Source: Enterobacter sp. Cy-643
GTDB lineage: Bacteria; Pseudomonadota; Gammaproteobacteria; Enterobacterales; Enterobacteriaceae
NCBI RefSeq assembly: GCF_011752815.1
Contig: NZ_VWWV01000001.1
Location: 1,674,001 to 1,738,000 of the forward strand
DNA length: 64,000 bases
Reading direction: 5' to 3'
Shown here: positions 1 to 13,349 of the stretch, piece after piece
Layout of the letters: each line of letters opens with the position of its first letter
How positions within the stretch are numbered: the stretch's first letter is position 1
Made by a program: the position numbers and the translations under genes
The notes under the pieces: model-generated
Seen by the model: only the letters and a program-made list of their open reading frames with translations
Databases searched by the model: none
What the model was told of the DNA's origin: nothing

Positions 1-1500
1 TCCGGACTCCGGGTCGGGGACAAAGTCTGCATTCCAGGTGGAGAAAAACCAGTCGTCATTTTCCTGAAGTTCTCTTCGAATACGCCTGACGGCCTGGCGA
101 AAACGAACCGCTTCAGTAATTGATTCTGTAGTAAGGTGCTGACCACTTTGCCCCCGCATCATTTCTGCCGAAACTTCGTTAGCCATAATTATCGGATACA
201 GCGGCGACGTCGAGGCATGCATCATATAAGCTTCGTTGAAGCGTTCATGAGGAACCGAATTTCGTCCATCCCGCACTCCAATCAGCGAGGCCTGCGAAAG
301 TGCAGCTAACAGCTTGTGCGTTGAGGTTGTAGTGAAAATTGTGGGCAAATCCCTTGGATAATCATCGGGTTCCCCATACATGCCAAACCGTTCTGCATAG
401 AGCGGGTTAAATCGCGCATAGCCGTACCATGCCTCATCAAAATGAATACGATCGACGCTGCTGTTGAGCTGCTTAATAACCGTAGGCACATGGTAGGTCA
501 GGCCATCATAGGTCGAATTTGTGATAATGCTGTGCAGCGGTTTTTTATTCTTATCTGTGGCGAGAGGATTTGAAGCGATAGCTTCTTTAACTGCATCTCC
601 ACTCAGTTGACGGGCATATACCGGCCCAATAATGCCGAGGTAGTTTCTCGAAGGCATCAAATACGTTGGGATGACGCCCGTCATCGTCAGGGCCTGTTCC
701 GTAGATTTATGGGCGTTACGGTCGCACAGGGCATAGTCGTCACGGGCTACGGAAGACATCATAATGACTCTGTTGGACATGGAAGAACCATTGGTAACGG
801 TATAGGCCCTGTCCGCGCCAAATACCCGAGCGCAGAACTTTTCGCTATCACCAATCGGACCGCTATGATCCAGCAGAGACCCTAATTCTCCGACGGAAAT
901 AGAAAGATCGGAGCGCAAAAGATTTTCCCCAAAATAATCATGAAATGCCCGGCCAACGGCCGATTTCATGAATGCCGTCCCTCCGGCATGGCCTGGGGTA
1001 TGCCATGAATATTCATATTTTTCCGCAAACTCAAAAATTGCACGAGTCAGCGGCGGAACAATTTTATCCCGATAAGCTAAAATAGCCGAATGAATCCTAC
1101 CTGCCAGGAAAAAAGGTGTATCTTCTTGAACCCAAATTAATTCATCAGTTTCACGCATTATTTCATGATTTAAATTCTCAGCCTGTCGATTATCTAATAA
1201 TAGAAATAAAGGGATGGACTGATTTTTACGTCGAAGAGATTGTATTACTCTCTTTGCCGATTCATTATTCTGTTCACTATCACTCATTACCCAATCGAGG
1301 AGTACGAGCTCAATGGTTTCATCATTATTTAAAACCGCGGCAGCGTCATCAGCAGAATCGGCAAAAACAGTGGCGACATCCTTACTGTTTAACGCATTAA
1401 TAAGATTAGAAATAGAATCATTGACTACGCTAACATGACAGGCGGAATTATGAACAATTAACGCCTTGAGCGATATTATCCTTTCACTGCGAATATCCAT
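1..1500 (-). CDS. Orn/Lys/Arg decarboxylase, biodegradative type (C-terminus cut by window edge)
   Basis: PLP-dependent basic amino acid decarboxylase, of the inducible family (AdiA, CadA, SpeF) that consumes protons and releases a polyamine in the cytoplasm. The first 500 residues are present; family members are about 715-755 long. Residues 1-130 resemble the receiver-like wing domain. The PLP core has the S-T-H-K-L-L motif with the probable Schiff-base lysine at K396, and HFDEAWYGYARF upstream of it. That last motif reads closer to the arginine decarboxylase AdiA than to CadA, but substrate is not proven. Start at 1500 follows a good ribosome site (CCGGAGG). It lies downstream of pntAB in the same direction, behind the pntB terminator, so it is probably transcribed alone. 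The YdgI antiporter 5 kb away is a possible partner. Confidence 0.88.
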   Translation of the reverse strand, partial: MDIRSERIISLKALIVHNSACHVSVVNDSISNLINALNSKDVATVFADSADDAAAVLNNDETIELVLLDWVMSDSEQNNESAKRVIQSLRRKNQSIPLFLLLDNRQAENLNHEIMRETDELIWVQEDTPFFLAGRIHSAILAYRDKIVPPLTRAIFEFAEKYEYSWHTPGHAGGTAFMKSAVGRAFHDYFGENLLRSDLSISVGELGSLLDHSGPIGDSEKFCARVFGADRAYTVTNGSSMSNRVIMMSSVARDDYALCDRNAHKSTEQALTMTGVIPTYLMPSRNYLGIIGPVYARQLSGDAVKEAIASNPLATDKNKKPLHSIITNSTYDGLTYHVPTVIKQLNSSVDRIHFDEAWYGYARFNPLYAERFGMYGEPDDYPRDLPTIFTTTSTHKLLAALSQASLIGVRDGRNSVPHERFNEAYMMHASTSPLYPIIMANEVSAEMMRGQSGQHLTTESITEAVRFRQAVRRIRRELQENDDWFFSTWNADFVPDPESG

Positions 1501-1999
1501 AGTAACCTCCGGGATTGTGCGATTTTATTTTCAATAAAAACAGACAATTTATATTCAAAATGAAATGTTGAATCACCTTTATCGTATACCACTCTCCAAT
1601 ATAGACCATGCTGTATCAGATAGCGTTAACAGAAATCTTTAAATCATTTCTTGCGTATTTTTACATCTACAGCTATGGGATGTTTAACAGCCTCAGAGAA
1701 AGGCCTGAATAAATTTAGTGGCTTTCAGGATATACAGACGATTTTTCCCGATGATAACCCAATGCGCTGAAATCAATATTTTTACAGGATGATGACAAAT
1801 GGCGTGATTGTTTATTTCTAGAACTAAAAAAATCTTCTTGAGATCCTTTCAATACCTTCTTCCTCCAGATCTGCTTGTTTTGTAAAATATCACACGCTGC
1901 GACTTCGCTCTGATTGCGCCTGAACGTGCGTTTTCGTTCCTGATCCATACCCCAAAAAAAAGCCGCCCATTTGGGCGGCATTCACAAGACGGCTAACGC
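1501..1999. other. Intergenic region between pntB and the decarboxylase
   Basis: About 500 bases, AT-rich in the half nearest the decarboxylase, which must hold its leftward promoter. The right end carries the pntB terminator. An 88-codon open frame here begins inside that terminator and is not believed. No repeat or RNA gene was recognised. Confidence 0.5.
1954..1979 (-). terminator. Intrinsic terminator of pntAB
   Basis: On the minus strand a perfect 7-bp GC stem (GCCGCCC, loop AAAT, GGGCGGC) is followed by eight T residues. It starts about 20 bases after the pntB stop. Confidence 0.85.
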
Positions 2000-3391
<1,392 letters not shown>

Positions 3392-3398
3392 TTACCCC

Positions 3399-5472
<2,074 letters not shown>

Positions 5473-6417
5473 ATGAATCTCAAGAACACCCTTCTGGCGT
5501 CAGCTCTTATTTCCGTCACCTCGCTGTCCGCTCAGGCGGCGACCGAACTGACACCAGAGCAGGCGGCCGCACTTAAGCCGTACGATCGAATCACTATCAC
5601 AGGCCGCTTTAATGCTATCGGCGATGCTGTTGCCGCCGTTTCTCGCCGCGCAGACGCTATCGGGGCCGCCTCTTTCTACGTGCTGGACACCAGCGCAATG
5701 GGCGAAAGCGGCAACTCCCGCGTCGTGGCTGATGTTTATAAGAATGATGCACCTAAAGCCGATGCGCCGAAGAACCGTGTCATCAATGGCGTGATGGAAC
5801 TGCCGAAAGACCAGGCTTATGGTCTTGAACCTTTTGATACCGTCACCGTTCAAGGGTTCTTCCGTACCCAACCGGACGTTAACGATGCCATTACTAAAGC
5901 CGCACGCGAAAAAGGGGCGGCCTCCTTCTTTATTGTCCGTCAGGTCGATACAAACCAGGGCGGCAACCAGCGCGTAACGGCGTTTATCTATAAAGCTGAC
6001 GCTAAAAAACGTGTTGTTCAAAGTCCGGATCTGCTGCCAGCAAACTCCGAAGCCGGTAAAGCCGCGCTCGCTGCGGGCGGTGCTGCTGCCAAAAATGTGG
6101 AAATCCCAGGCGTGGCTTCTTCAGAAACGCCTTCTTCCGACGTGGGCCGTTTCTTTGAAACCCAGTCATCTCAGGGCACACGTTATACCGTAACACTTCC
6201 AAACGGCACCAAAGTACAGGAAGTAAACAAGATAACGGCTGCCCAGATGGTGCCGTTTGACAGTATTAAGTTCACCGGTAACTTCAGCAGCATGACCGAA
6301 GTTTCCTACCAGGTTGCGAAGCGTGCAGCCGATAAAGGCGCTAAGTTCTACCACATCACTCGCCAGTGGCAGGAACAAGGTAACAACTTAACCGTCAGCG
6401 CAGACCTGTTTAAATAA
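5473..6417 (+). CDS. ydgH: YdgH periplasmic protein with three YdgH/BhsA/McbA-like (DUF1471) domains
   Basis: Exported protein of 314 residues. Residues 1-22 are a clear signal peptide (basic start, hydrophobic core, AQA before the cleavage site). Three repeated domains follow at about 30-115, 125-190 and 235-314; each has the AAxxxxRADAxGAxxFYV-like helix-strand pattern typical of DUF1471. Small single-domain relatives in enterobacteria (BhsA, McbA) act in stress resistance and biofilm formation; the exact role of YdgH is not settled. It is flanked by a terminator and so looks monocistronic. Same place as in E. coli, next to pntA. Confidence 0.93.
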   Translation: MNLKNTLLASALISVTSLSAQAATELTPEQAAALKPYDRITITGRFNAIGDAVAAVSRRADAIGAASFYVLDTSAMGESGNSRVVADVYKNDAPKADAPKNRVINGVMELPKDQAYGLEPFDTVTVQGFFRTQPDVNDAITKAAREKGAASFFIVRQVDTNQGGNQRVTAFIYKADAKKRVVQSPDLLPANSEAGKAALAAGGAAAKNVEIPGVASSETPSSDVGRFFETQSSQGTRYTVTLPNGTKVQEVNKITAAQMVPFDSIKFTGNFSSMTEVSYQVAKRAADKGAKFYHITRQWQEQGNNLTVSADLFK

Positions 6418-6432
6418 GATACACTATTCATC

Positions 6433-6459
6433 AAAGGGCAGCTTCCGCTGCCCTTTTTT
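6433..6459 (+). terminator. Intrinsic terminator of ydgH
   Basis: Perfect 7-bp stem GGGCAGC / GCTGCCC with a TTCC loop, followed by TTTTTT, 16 bases after the ydgH stop. Confidence 0.88.
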
Positions 6460-6605
6460 GTGCACTCAAATCATTTTATCGCACCACGCGCATTGCAAGC
6501 AGTGTGCACACTCCGTAAAATCCCGCGCCTTAGCGTGATCCTCCATTTATATGCGAAAAAGCAAAATAATTATGCTGGAACACTTCTGACCTCAACAGGA
6601 TGCGT

Positions 6606-7988
6606 ATGGAAAAGAAACTTGGCCTCGCAGCGCTCACCGCGCTGGTATTAAGCTCCATGCTCGGCGCGGGCGTGTTTAGCCTGCCGCAAAATATGGCAAG
6701 CGTTGCGAGTCCGGCTGCGTTACTGATCGGTTGGGCGATCACTGGCGTAGGCATTCTCCTTCTGGCTTTGGCGATGCTGGTGCTTACCCGATTACGACCG
6801 GATTTAGACGGCGGAATATTCACCTACGCGCGTGAGGGTTTTGGGGAGCTTATTGGCTTTTTCTCTGCCTGGGGTTACTGGCTGTGTGCGGTAATCGCCA
6901 ACGTTTCTTACCTGGTCATTGTTTTCTCCGCCCTGAGCTTCTTTACCGACACGCCTGAGCTGCGCCTGTTTGGTGACGGCAATACCTGGCAATCCATCGT
7001 TGGCGCATCAGTGCTGTTATGGATGGTGCACTGGCTGGTGCTGCGAGGCGTACAAACGGCGGCCAGCATCAACCTGGTCGCAACGCTTGCGAAGCTGCTG
7101 CCTTTGGGGATGTTTGTGGTACTGGCGGCAGTTGCTTTTAAGCTATCTACCTTCTCTCTCGATTTTACCGGTATTAAACTCGGCGTTCCCGTCTGGGAAC
7201 AGGTGAAAAACACCATGCTGATTACCCTTTGGGTCTTTATCGGCGTGGAAGGGGCCGTGGTGGTATCCGCACGAGCAAGAAATAAAAAAGACGTTGGCAG
7301 AGCAACGCTTCTGGCTGTCATTGCCGCACTCAGCGTCTACCTGCTGGTCACCCTACTTTCACTCGGCGTAGTTGCTCGCCCTGAGCTTGCTGCAATGCGC
7401 AATCCGTCGATGGCTGGCCTGATGGTCGAAATGATGGGCCCGTGGGGGGAAGTGATTATTGCTGCCGGATTGATTGTTTCCGTGTGCGGCGCGTACCTGA
7501 GCTGGACAATTATGGCTGCAGAAGTGCCATTGCTGGCGGCAACCCATAAAGCTTTCCCCAAAATGTTTGCCCGTCAGAACAAAAACAACGCACCGTCGGC
7601 TTCCCTTTGGCTGACGAATATTAGCGTGCAGGTGTGCCTCGTGCTGATCTGGCTGACCGGGTCGGACTACAACACGCTGCTAACCATCGCCTCAGAAATG
7701 ATTCTGGTGCCTTATTTCCTGGTGGGTGCATACCTGCTGAAAATCGCGACCCGCCCTCTGCACAAGGCGATTGGTTTTGGAGCCTGCCTTTACGGTTTGT
7801 GGCTGCTTTACGCGTCGGGCCCGATGCACCTGCTGCTTTCAGTCGTATTGTATGCGCCTGGTTTGTTAGTCTTTATTTACGCGCGTCGTACCCATACGCA
7901 CGAAAAGTCGCTAAATTTAAAAGAAAGAACGATGATTTGCCTGATGCTGCTGGCAGCATTTCCGGCAACGTGGATGCTGGTGGGGTAA
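6606..7988 (+). CDS. ydgI: Basic amino acid antiporter YdgI (ArcD-like, APC superfamily)
   Basis: Inner-membrane amino acid/polyamine-type antiporter with about 12 hydrophobic helices, 460 residues. The start region MEKKLGL, then SSMLGAGVFSLPQNMA in the first helix, is the APC substrate-binding GxG motif. It is nearly identical in layout to E. coli YdgI, annotated as a putative arginine:ornithine antiporter; substrate here is inferred. An ATG at 6600 lies directly on the AGGA ribosome site, so the ATG at 6606, with correct spacing, is chosen. folM follows 24 bases after its stop, probably cotranscribed. Confidence 0.92.
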   Translation: MEKKLGLAALTALVLSSMLGAGVFSLPQNMASVASPAALLIGWAITGVGILLLALAMLVLTRLRPDLDGGIFTYAREGFGELIGFFSAWGYWLCAVIANVSYLVIVFSALSFFTDTPELRLFGDGNTWQSIVGASVLLWMVHWLVLRGVQTAASINLVATLAKLLPLGMFVVLAAVAFKLSTFSLDFTGIKLGVPVWEQVKNTMLITLWVFIGVEGAVVVSARARNKKDVGRATLLAVIAALSVYLLVTLLSLGVVARPELAAMRNPSMAGLMVEMMGPWGEVIIAAGLIVSVCGAYLSWTIMAAEVPLLAATHKAFPKMFARQNKNNAPSASLWLTNISVQVCLVLIWLTGSDYNTLLTIASEMILVPYFLVGAYLLKIATRPLHKAIGFGACLYGLWLLYASGPMHLLLSVVLYAPGLLVFIYARRTHTHEKSLNLKERTMICLMLLAAFPATWMLVG

Positions 7989-8012
7989 CGAATCCTTTCC
8001 CCGGCGGCTATT

Positions 8013-8744
8013 GTGGATAAGGGGAACCAAGTTATTAACCGACCCATTCTTATCACCGGTGCAGGCCAGCGTATTGGCCTGGCACTGGCCCAGCATTTTC
8101 TGGCTAAATCTCAGCCGGTAATTGTCAGCTATCGCACTCGCCATCCCGCTGTCGACAAACTTGAGCAGGCCGGTGCTACTTGCCTGTACGCCGACTTTTC
8201 AACGAATGAAGGTATCCTTGAATTCGCTGAACGGGTGAAGTCGCTCACGCCCGCGCTGCGCGCCATCATTCATAATGCCAGCGAATGGAAACCAGAAACC
8301 CGCGACACGGCCCTGTGCGATACGCTCCAGGCAATGATGCAGATTCATGTTGCCACGCCCTACTTACTTAACCATGAGCTGGAGAGTTTGCTGCGCGGAC
8401 ACGGTCAGGCGGGGAGCGATATCATCCATCTGACTGATTACGTGGCGGAGCGCGGCAGCGACAAACATATCGCTTACGCCGCCAGTAAAGCGGCGCTTGA
8501 AAACATGACGCTCTCTTTTGCGCTTAAACTGGCCCCGGAAGTCAAGGTCAACGCCATCGCACCTGCCCTGATCATGTTTAATACCGACGACGATGCCGAT
8601 TATCGCCAGCGCTCTCTTAACAAATCGTTAATGAAAATCGCCCCGGGTGAACAGGAAATTGTGCGTCTGGTTGAGTATCTGTTGGCCAGCCGCTATGTCA
8701 CCGGCAGAAGTCATGCCGTTGACGGAGGCCGGCACCTACGCTAA
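8013..8744 (+). CDS. folM: Dihydromonapterin reductase FolM (short-chain dehydrogenase)
   Basis: NADPH-dependent reductase of the SDR family that makes tetrahydromonapterin and has side activity on dihydrofolate. 243 residues. The N-terminal ILITGAGQRIGLALA is the TGxxxGIG nucleotide-binding motif (about 12-26). YAASKAALENM carries the catalytic Tyr-x3-Lys pair. The C-terminus GRSHAVDGGRHLR matches E. coli FolM. The start is a GTG at 8013 with only a weak ribosome site; no better start fits the family alignment. In E. coli ydgC lies between folM and rstA; here it is absent. Confidence 0.92.
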   Translation: MDKGNQVINRPILITGAGQRIGLALAQHFLAKSQPVIVSYRTRHPAVDKLEQAGATCLYADFSTNEGILEFAERVKSLTPALRAIIHNASEWKPETRDTALCDTLQAMMQIHVATPYLLNHELESLLRGHGQAGSDIIHLTDYVAERGSDKHIAYAASKAALENMTLSFALKLAPEVKVNAIAPALIMFNTDDDADYRQRSLNKSLMKIAPGEQEIVRLVEYLLASRYVTGRSHAVDGGRHLR

Positions 8745-8747
8745 CGC

Positions 8748-8764
8748 TGTTTACCAACCATTAA
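8748..8764 (+). promoter_or_regulatory. Candidate PhoP box ahead of rstA
   Basis: TGTTTA, five bases, CATTAA: a direct-repeat pair like the PhoP box (G/TGTTTA-N5-G/TGTTTA), with an imperfect second half. It lies 58 bases before the rstA start. E. coli rstA is a known PhoP target with a similarly imperfect box. No binding evidence is available here. Confidence 0.45.
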
Positions 8765-8821
8765 TGGTGTAATCTATTGCATCATTGTATGTTCAAATTT
8801 TAAAAGCCGACGCGGCGGATT

Positions 8822-9550
8822 ATGAGCAAAATAGTTTACGTGGAAGACGACCCGGAAGTTGGCGGCCTGATAGCCGCCTATCTCGGGAAACATGACATTG
8901 ACGTTATCGTTGAAACCCGCGGTGACCGCGCCGAAGCGGTTATCCAGCAACAGCAGCCGGATTTAGTGCTGCTGGATATTATGCTGCCGGGGAAAGACGG
9001 GATGACGCTATGCCGCGACCTACGCCCGCAGTGGGATGGCCCGATTGTTCTGCTGACATCCCTGGACAGCGATATGAATCATATTCTGTCGCTGGAAATG
9101 GGCGCAAATGACTACATTTTAAAAACAACGCCGCCTGCGGTGCTGCTGGCGCGTTTACGGTTACACCTTCGCCAGCGTGTTTCCGCGCAACAAACTGCAG
9201 ACACAACGGCCAGCAACCTCAAGCCGCATAAAGCGATACGTTTTGGCACGCTGTGCATTGACCCGCTAAACCGCCAGGTAACGCTTGGGGATGAAAACGT
9301 CGTGCTGTCGACTGCGGATTTCGATCTGCTGTGGGAACTTGCCACGCACGCCGGTCAGATAATGGATCGTGATGCCTTATTAAAAAATCTGCGTGGTGTG
9401 ACCTATGACGGCATGGATCGCAGCGTGGATGTGGCCATCTCCCGCCTGCGTAAAAAGCTGCTGGATAATGCGACTGAACCCTTCCGCATCAAAACCGTGC
9501 GCAACAAAGGCTATTTATTTGCTCCTCACGCCTGGGAAAGCGAAGCTTGA
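8822..9550 (+). CDS. rstA: Response regulator RstA (OmpR family)
   Basis: DNA-binding response regulator partner of RstB. 242 residues. The receiver domain (1-118) has the acidic pocket E8-D9-D10, the phosphoacceptor D52 (LLDIMLPGKDG) and the conserved Lys in ILKTTPP. The C-terminal winged helix (about 140-236) ends in RIKTVRNKGYLFAPHAWE, as in E. coli. rstB begins 28 bases downstream. The gene sits just after folM; a candidate PhoP box lies in the gap, in line with PhoPQ control in E. coli. Confidence 0.96.
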   Translation: MSKIVYVEDDPEVGGLIAAYLGKHDIDVIVETRGDRAEAVIQQQQPDLVLLDIMLPGKDGMTLCRDLRPQWDGPIVLLTSLDSDMNHILSLEMGANDYILKTTPPAVLLARLRLHLRQRVSAQQTADTTASNLKPHKAIRFGTLCIDPLNRQVTLGDENVVLSTADFDLLWELATHAGQIMDRDALLKNLRGVTYDGMDRSVDVAISRLRKKLLDNATEPFRIKTVRNKGYLFAPHAWESEA

Positions 9551-9578
9551 TGAAATACGGACTGGACGGTAACGAGCA

Positions 9579-10874
9579 ATGAAAAAGCTGTTTGTACAGT
9601 TTTATCTTTTGTTGTTTGTCTGCTTCCTGGTGATGACCATGCTGGTCGGGCTGGTGTATAAGTTCACCGCCGAGCGGGCGGGACGCCAGTCGCTGGATGA
9701 TTTAATGAAAAGCTCGCTGTACCTGATGCGCAGCGAGCTACGTGAAATTCCACCCCGGGACTGGAATAAAACGATCAACGATCTCGACCTGAACCTCTCT
9801 TTTAAGCTCAATATTGAGCCGATGAGCAAGTTCAAACTCGATGACGTTGCCGCGCGCCACCTCCGGGAAGGCGAAATCGTGGCGCTGGACGAAGAATATA
9901 CATTCATCCAGCGCATCCCACGCAGCCACTACGTGTTGGCCGTTGGCCCTATTCCGTATCTGTTTTATCTGCACCAGATGCGGCTACTGGATATTGGCCT
10001 GATCGCATTTATCGCCATCTCGCTCGCCTTCCCGGTGTTCATCTGGATGCGGCCACACTGGCAGGACATGCTCAAACTGGAAAGCGCTGCCCAGCGATTT
10101 GGTAAAGGGCATCTCGATGAGCACATCCATTTTGATAACGCCTCAAGCTTTGAACGGCTGGGCATCGCCTTTAACCAAATGGCCGATAACATCAACGCCC
10201 TGATTGCCAGTAAGAAACAGCTGATTGACGGCATTGCCCACGAGCTGCGTACCCCGCTCGTTCGCCTGCGTTATCGCCTTGAAATGAGCGATAACCTTAG
10301 CGAAGAAGAATCTCTGGCGCTCAATCGGGATATTGGCCAGTTGGAAGCGCTGATTGACGAACTGCTGACCTACGCGCGCCTCGACCGCCCGCAAACCGAG
10401 CTTCATCTGGCACACGTTAAATTTGCCAGCTGGATGGAAACGCATATTGCCGACGTACAGCTCATTCACCGTCAGCGCCGGATTACGCTGGAGACAGACA
10501 CCGTCAACGCCATTGACTATGGCGCGCTGGATCTGCGCCTCATGGAGCGAGTCACGGATAACCTGATCAATAACGCCCTGCGTTACAGCCAACAGCAGCT
10601 GCGTATCAGCCTGTGGCGCGAAGACGACATCGCTCATTTACAGGTAGAAGATGATGGCCCCGGTATTCCCGAGGAAGAGCGCGCTCGCGTATTCGAACCC
10701 TTCGTTCGGCTCGATCCCAGCCGGGACAGAGCAACCGGCGGCTGCGGCCTCGGCCTGGCGATAGTCCACTCTATTGCCGTGGCGATGGGGGGGCACGTCA
10801 CCATTGAAAGCAGTCCTCTAGGCGGCGCCAGCTTCTGTTTTTCGTGGCCGGTCAATACCACATACCTTTCCTGA
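9579..10874 (+). CDS. rstB: Sensor histidine kinase RstB
   Basis: Inner-membrane histidine kinase that phosphorylates RstA. 431 residues. Helix 1 at about 4-26, a periplasmic sensor of about 110 residues, helix 2 at about 136-156, then HAMP. The phosphorylated histidine is H221 in GIAHELRTPLVRLRYRL. The ATPase domain has N-box NLINNALRY, G1 DDGPGIP and G2 GGCGLGLAI. Same length and layout as the E. coli protein; the extreme C-terminus is divergent, which is normal. The start follows ACGGTAACGAGCA. Confidence 0.96.
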   Translation: MKKLFVQFYLLLFVCFLVMTMLVGLVYKFTAERAGRQSLDDLMKSSLYLMRSELREIPPRDWNKTINDLDLNLSFKLNIEPMSKFKLDDVAARHLREGEIVALDEEYTFIQRIPRSHYVLAVGPIPYLFYLHQMRLLDIGLIAFIAISLAFPVFIWMRPHWQDMLKLESAAQRFGKGHLDEHIHFDNASSFERLGIAFNQMADNINALIASKKQLIDGIAHELRTPLVRLRYRLEMSDNLSEEESLALNRDIGQLEALIDELLTYARLDRPQTELHLAHVKFASWMETHIADVQLIHRQRRITLETDTVNAIDYGALDLRLMERVTDNLINNALRYSQQQLRISLWREDDIAHLQVEDDGPGIPEEERARVFEPFVRLDPSRDRATGGCGLGLAIVHSIAVAMGGHVTIESSPLGGASFCFSWPVNTTYLS

Positions 10875-10889
10875 CGTCTGAATCCACCC

Positions 10890-10914
10890 GCCCGGTTCCC
10901 TTGCCGGGCAATTT
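10890..10914 (+). terminator. Weak intrinsic terminator after rstB
   Basis: GCCCGG / CCGGGC stem with an eight-base loop, followed by AATTT, only a short T run. It lies 16 bases after the rstB stop and before the Ter site. Confidence 0.5.
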
Positions 10915-10970
10915 CTCCCTGCTAAGCGCAAAGTTCACAGTTGCTGATGCCGCGTCCTGTTGCTACAGTT

Positions 10971-10993
10971 TATAAGTATGTTGTAACTAATGT
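10971..10993 (+). promoter_or_regulatory. TerB: Replication terminator site (TerB type)
   Basis: The 23-bp site contains AGTATGTTGTAACTAA, the core shared by enterobacterial Ter sites, including the conserved G at position 6 whose paired C is the locking base. It lies 9 bases before the tus start, the same arrangement as E. coli TerB, where Tus binding also represses tus. From the known polarity of TerB, the G6 (left) end is the blocking face, so forks moving left to right in this window should be arrested. Confidence 0.9.
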
Positions 10994-11001
10994 GAGTCGC
11001 T

Positions 11002-11931
11002 ATGCCACGCTACGACCTTATTGAACGCTTAACGTCAACCTTCCGGGAACTGGAGCAGCGCCTGGCGGTGCTCAGGGCAGAGCTCGGTCAGCTCCGGCTG
11101 CTCAGCGGGCGCGTATTTACGCTGCCGGAAATAGAAAAAAGCAAAGAGCACGATCCGCTCCGGAAGATCGAAGTCACCCAGCGCGTCGGTCTGGAGGCGC
11201 ATCACGCCGCCGTCGCCCATTTTACGCGGCTGTTTATCCAGCAGCAGTCAGAAAAAATCAGCACCAAGGCCGCCGTGCGTTTACCCGGCGCGCTCTGTTA
11301 TTCGGTCAGCGAAGAACAGCACCAACAAACTTCCGACCTCCTGGAAAGCATTAACCAGCTGAAATACGCGCTGGAGCAGATGATCAGCGTCGAGTCGGAA
11401 CTCCCCTCAGCTCAGCGTTTTGAATGGGTTCATCGCCATATTCCCGGCCTGCTTACCCTGAACGCCTACCGCGCCATTACCCTGCTTGAAACGCCGGACA
11501 CCGTGCGTTTTGGCTGGGCGAATAAACAGATTGTCAAAAACCTTAGCCGCCAGCAGGTGCTGGAGATGCTGGAAAAAAGCCTGAATGCCGGTCGAGCCGT
11601 GCCGCCGTGGACGAAGGAGCAGTGGGCCGAGCGCGTGAGGCAGGAAATGGATGAAGTGCAACGACTGCCGGAAAACACACGGCTGAAAATCAAGCGCCCG
11701 GTGAAGGTTCAGCCCGTGGCTCGCGTGTGGTACCAGGCGCAGCAAAAGCAGGTGCAGTATGCCTGCCCTTCTCCGCTGATTGTGTTGTGTAAACAGGAAA
11801 ACGGTGAAACCCCACCCGATTTAGGAGAGCTGCTGAATTACGATGCCGAAAACATTCAGCACCGCTATAAGCCTAAAGCGCAGCCGCTGAGACTGATTAT
11901 CCCGCGGCTGCATCTGTACTGCGAAACGTAA
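11002..11931 (+). CDS. tus: DNA replication terminus site-binding protein Tus
   Basis: Monomeric protein that binds Ter sites and stops the DnaB helicase in one direction. 309 residues, the normal length. Family features include the N-terminal helices ([10 protein letters not shown]), the DNA-contacting segment [24 protein letters not shown] in the middle, and the C-terminal RLHLYCE. Its own Ter site lies across its promoter, so autoregulation as in E. coli is likely. It converges with fumC, with only 3 bases between stops. Confidence 0.95.
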   Translation: MPRYDLIERLTSTFRELEQRLAVLRAELGQLRLLSGRVFTLPEIEKSKEHDPLRKIEVTQRVGLEAHHAAVAHFTRLFIQQQSEKISTKAAVRLPGALCYSVSEEQHQQTSDLLESINQLKYALEQMISVESELPSAQRFEWVHRHIPGLLTLNAYRAITLLETPDTVRFGWANKQIVKNLSRQQVLEMLEKSLNAGRAVPPWTKEQWAERVRQEMDEVQRLPENTRLKIKRPVKVQPVARVWYQAQQKQVQYACPSPLIVLCKQENGETPPDLGELLNYDAENIQHRYKPKAQPLRLIIPRLHLYCET

Positions 11932-11934
11932 AAC

Positions 11935-13332
11935 TTACGGCTTCATGCTGCCGACCATATCCTCAGGGCGAACCCAGGCGTCGAACTCTTCCTCGGTCAG
12001 ATAGCCGAGCTTCAGTGCCGATGCTTTAAGGGTCAGCCCCTCTTTATGCGCCTTTTTGGCAATTTCTGCCGCTTTGTCATAGCCGATATGGGTATTAAGT
12101 GCGGTCACCAGCATCAGCGACTCGTTCAACAACTGGCTGATGCGATCGCGATTAGGCTCAATGCCCACCGCGCAGTGGTCGTTGAAGCTTTCCATGCCGT
12201 CGGCCAGCAGGCGAACGGACTGCAGGAAGTTATGGATTACCATCGGGCGATAAACGTTCAGCTCGAAGTTACCGGACGCACCGCCGATGTTCACCGCCAC
12301 GTCGTTCCCCAGCACCTGGCAGCACAGCATGGTAACGGCCTCACACTGGGTCGGGTTCACTTTGCCCGGCATGATAGAGCTTCCCGGCTCGTTCTCAGGA
12401 ATCGACAGCTCGCCAATCCCGCAGCGCGGGCCGGAAGCCAGCCAGCGAACGTCGTTGGCAATTTTCATCATCGACGAGGCCAGCCCTTTTAGCGCGCCAT
12501 GCGCGTGAACCAGAGCATCGCAGGTGGCGAGTGCTTCAAATTTGTTTGGCGCCGTGACGAAAGGCTGCTTCGTGAAGTCAGCCAGCTCTTTTGCCACGCG
12601 CACCGCGTATTCAGGGTGGGTATTCAGCCCAGTGCCCACCGCCGTACCCCCCAGCGCCAGCTCCGCCAGATGCGGCAGGCTATGGTCGATGTGCTTCAGG
12701 TTATGCTCAAGCATCGCCACCCAGCCGGAGATCTCCTGCCCCAACGTCAGCGGCGTGGCGTCCTGCAGATGGGTACGGCCGATTTTAACGATATCTTTAA
12801 AGGCTTCGGCCTTTTTGGCCAGCGTTTGCCTGAGCACGTTTAGCTGCGGCAGCAGGTGTTCACGTACCGCGATAATGGCCGCCACGTGCATGGCGGTCGG
12901 GAAAACGTCGTTCGAACTCTGACTTTTGTTCACGTCGTCGTTCGGGTGCACCAGTCGCTCCATCCCACGTACGCCACCCAGAATTTCACTGGCGCGGTTC
13001 GCCAGCACTTCATTCATGTTCATGTTGCTTTGGGTGCCAGAGCCGGTCTGCCAGATAGCCAGCGGGAACTCACCGGGATGCTTTCCTGCCAGCACTTCAT
13101 CTGCGGCCGCGATAATGGCCGTGCCGCGCTCGGCGGGCAGCAGGCCGAGGTCAACGTTGACCTTCGCCGCCGCGCGCTTGGTAAGCGCCAGCGCCCGAAT
13201 CAGCTCGGTCGGCATTTTCTCGGTAGAGATGCGGAAGTGCTCAAGTGAACGCTGGGTCTGCGCCCCCCACAGTTTATCTGCCGGGACGTCGATCGGGCCC
13301 ATTGAGTCTTTTTCACTGCGACTGGATGTCAT
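11935..13332 (-). CDS. fumC: Class II fumarase FumC
   Basis: Iron-independent fumarate hydratase (fumarate to L-malate, TCA cycle), a homotetramer active under oxidative stress or iron shortage. 465 residues from the start at 13332, which follows AAAGGAGAAA and matches E. coli FumC ([11 protein letters not shown]). An upstream in-frame extension is not family sequence and overlaps the fumA terminator. The signature [11 protein letters not shown] is present near residues 317-327. fumA lies upstream with its own terminator between, so fumC probably has a separate promoter, as in E. coli (SoxRS-controlled there). Confidence 0.96.
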   Translation of the reverse strand: MTSSRSEKDSMGPIDVPADKLWGAQTQRSLEHFRISTEKMPTELIRALALTKRAAAKVNVDLGLLPAERGTAIIAAADEVLAGKHPGEFPLAIWQTGSGTQSNMNMNEVLANRASEILGGVRGMERLVHPNDDVNKSQSSNDVFPTAMHVAAIIAVREHLLPQLNVLRQTLAKKAEAFKDIVKIGRTHLQDATPLTLGQEISGWVAMLEHNLKHIDHSLPHLAELALGGTAVGTGLNTHPEYAVRVAKELADFTKQPFVTAPNKFEALATCDALVHAHGALKGLASSMMKIANDVRWLASGPRCGIGELSIPENEPGSSIMPGKVNPTQCEAVTMLCCQVLGNDVAVNIGGASGNFELNVYRPMVIHNFLQSVRLLADGMESFNDHCAVGIEPNRDRISQLLNESLMLVTALNTHIGYDKAAEIAKKAHKEGLTLKASALKLGYLTEEEFDAWVRPEDMVGSMKP

Positions 13333-13349
13333 GCCTTTCTCCTTTGCGA

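Noticed and set aside
1715-1981. 88-codon open frame on the minus strand between pntB and the decarboxylase
   Set aside because: It starts inside the pntB terminator stem, has no ribosome site and no recognisable sequence.
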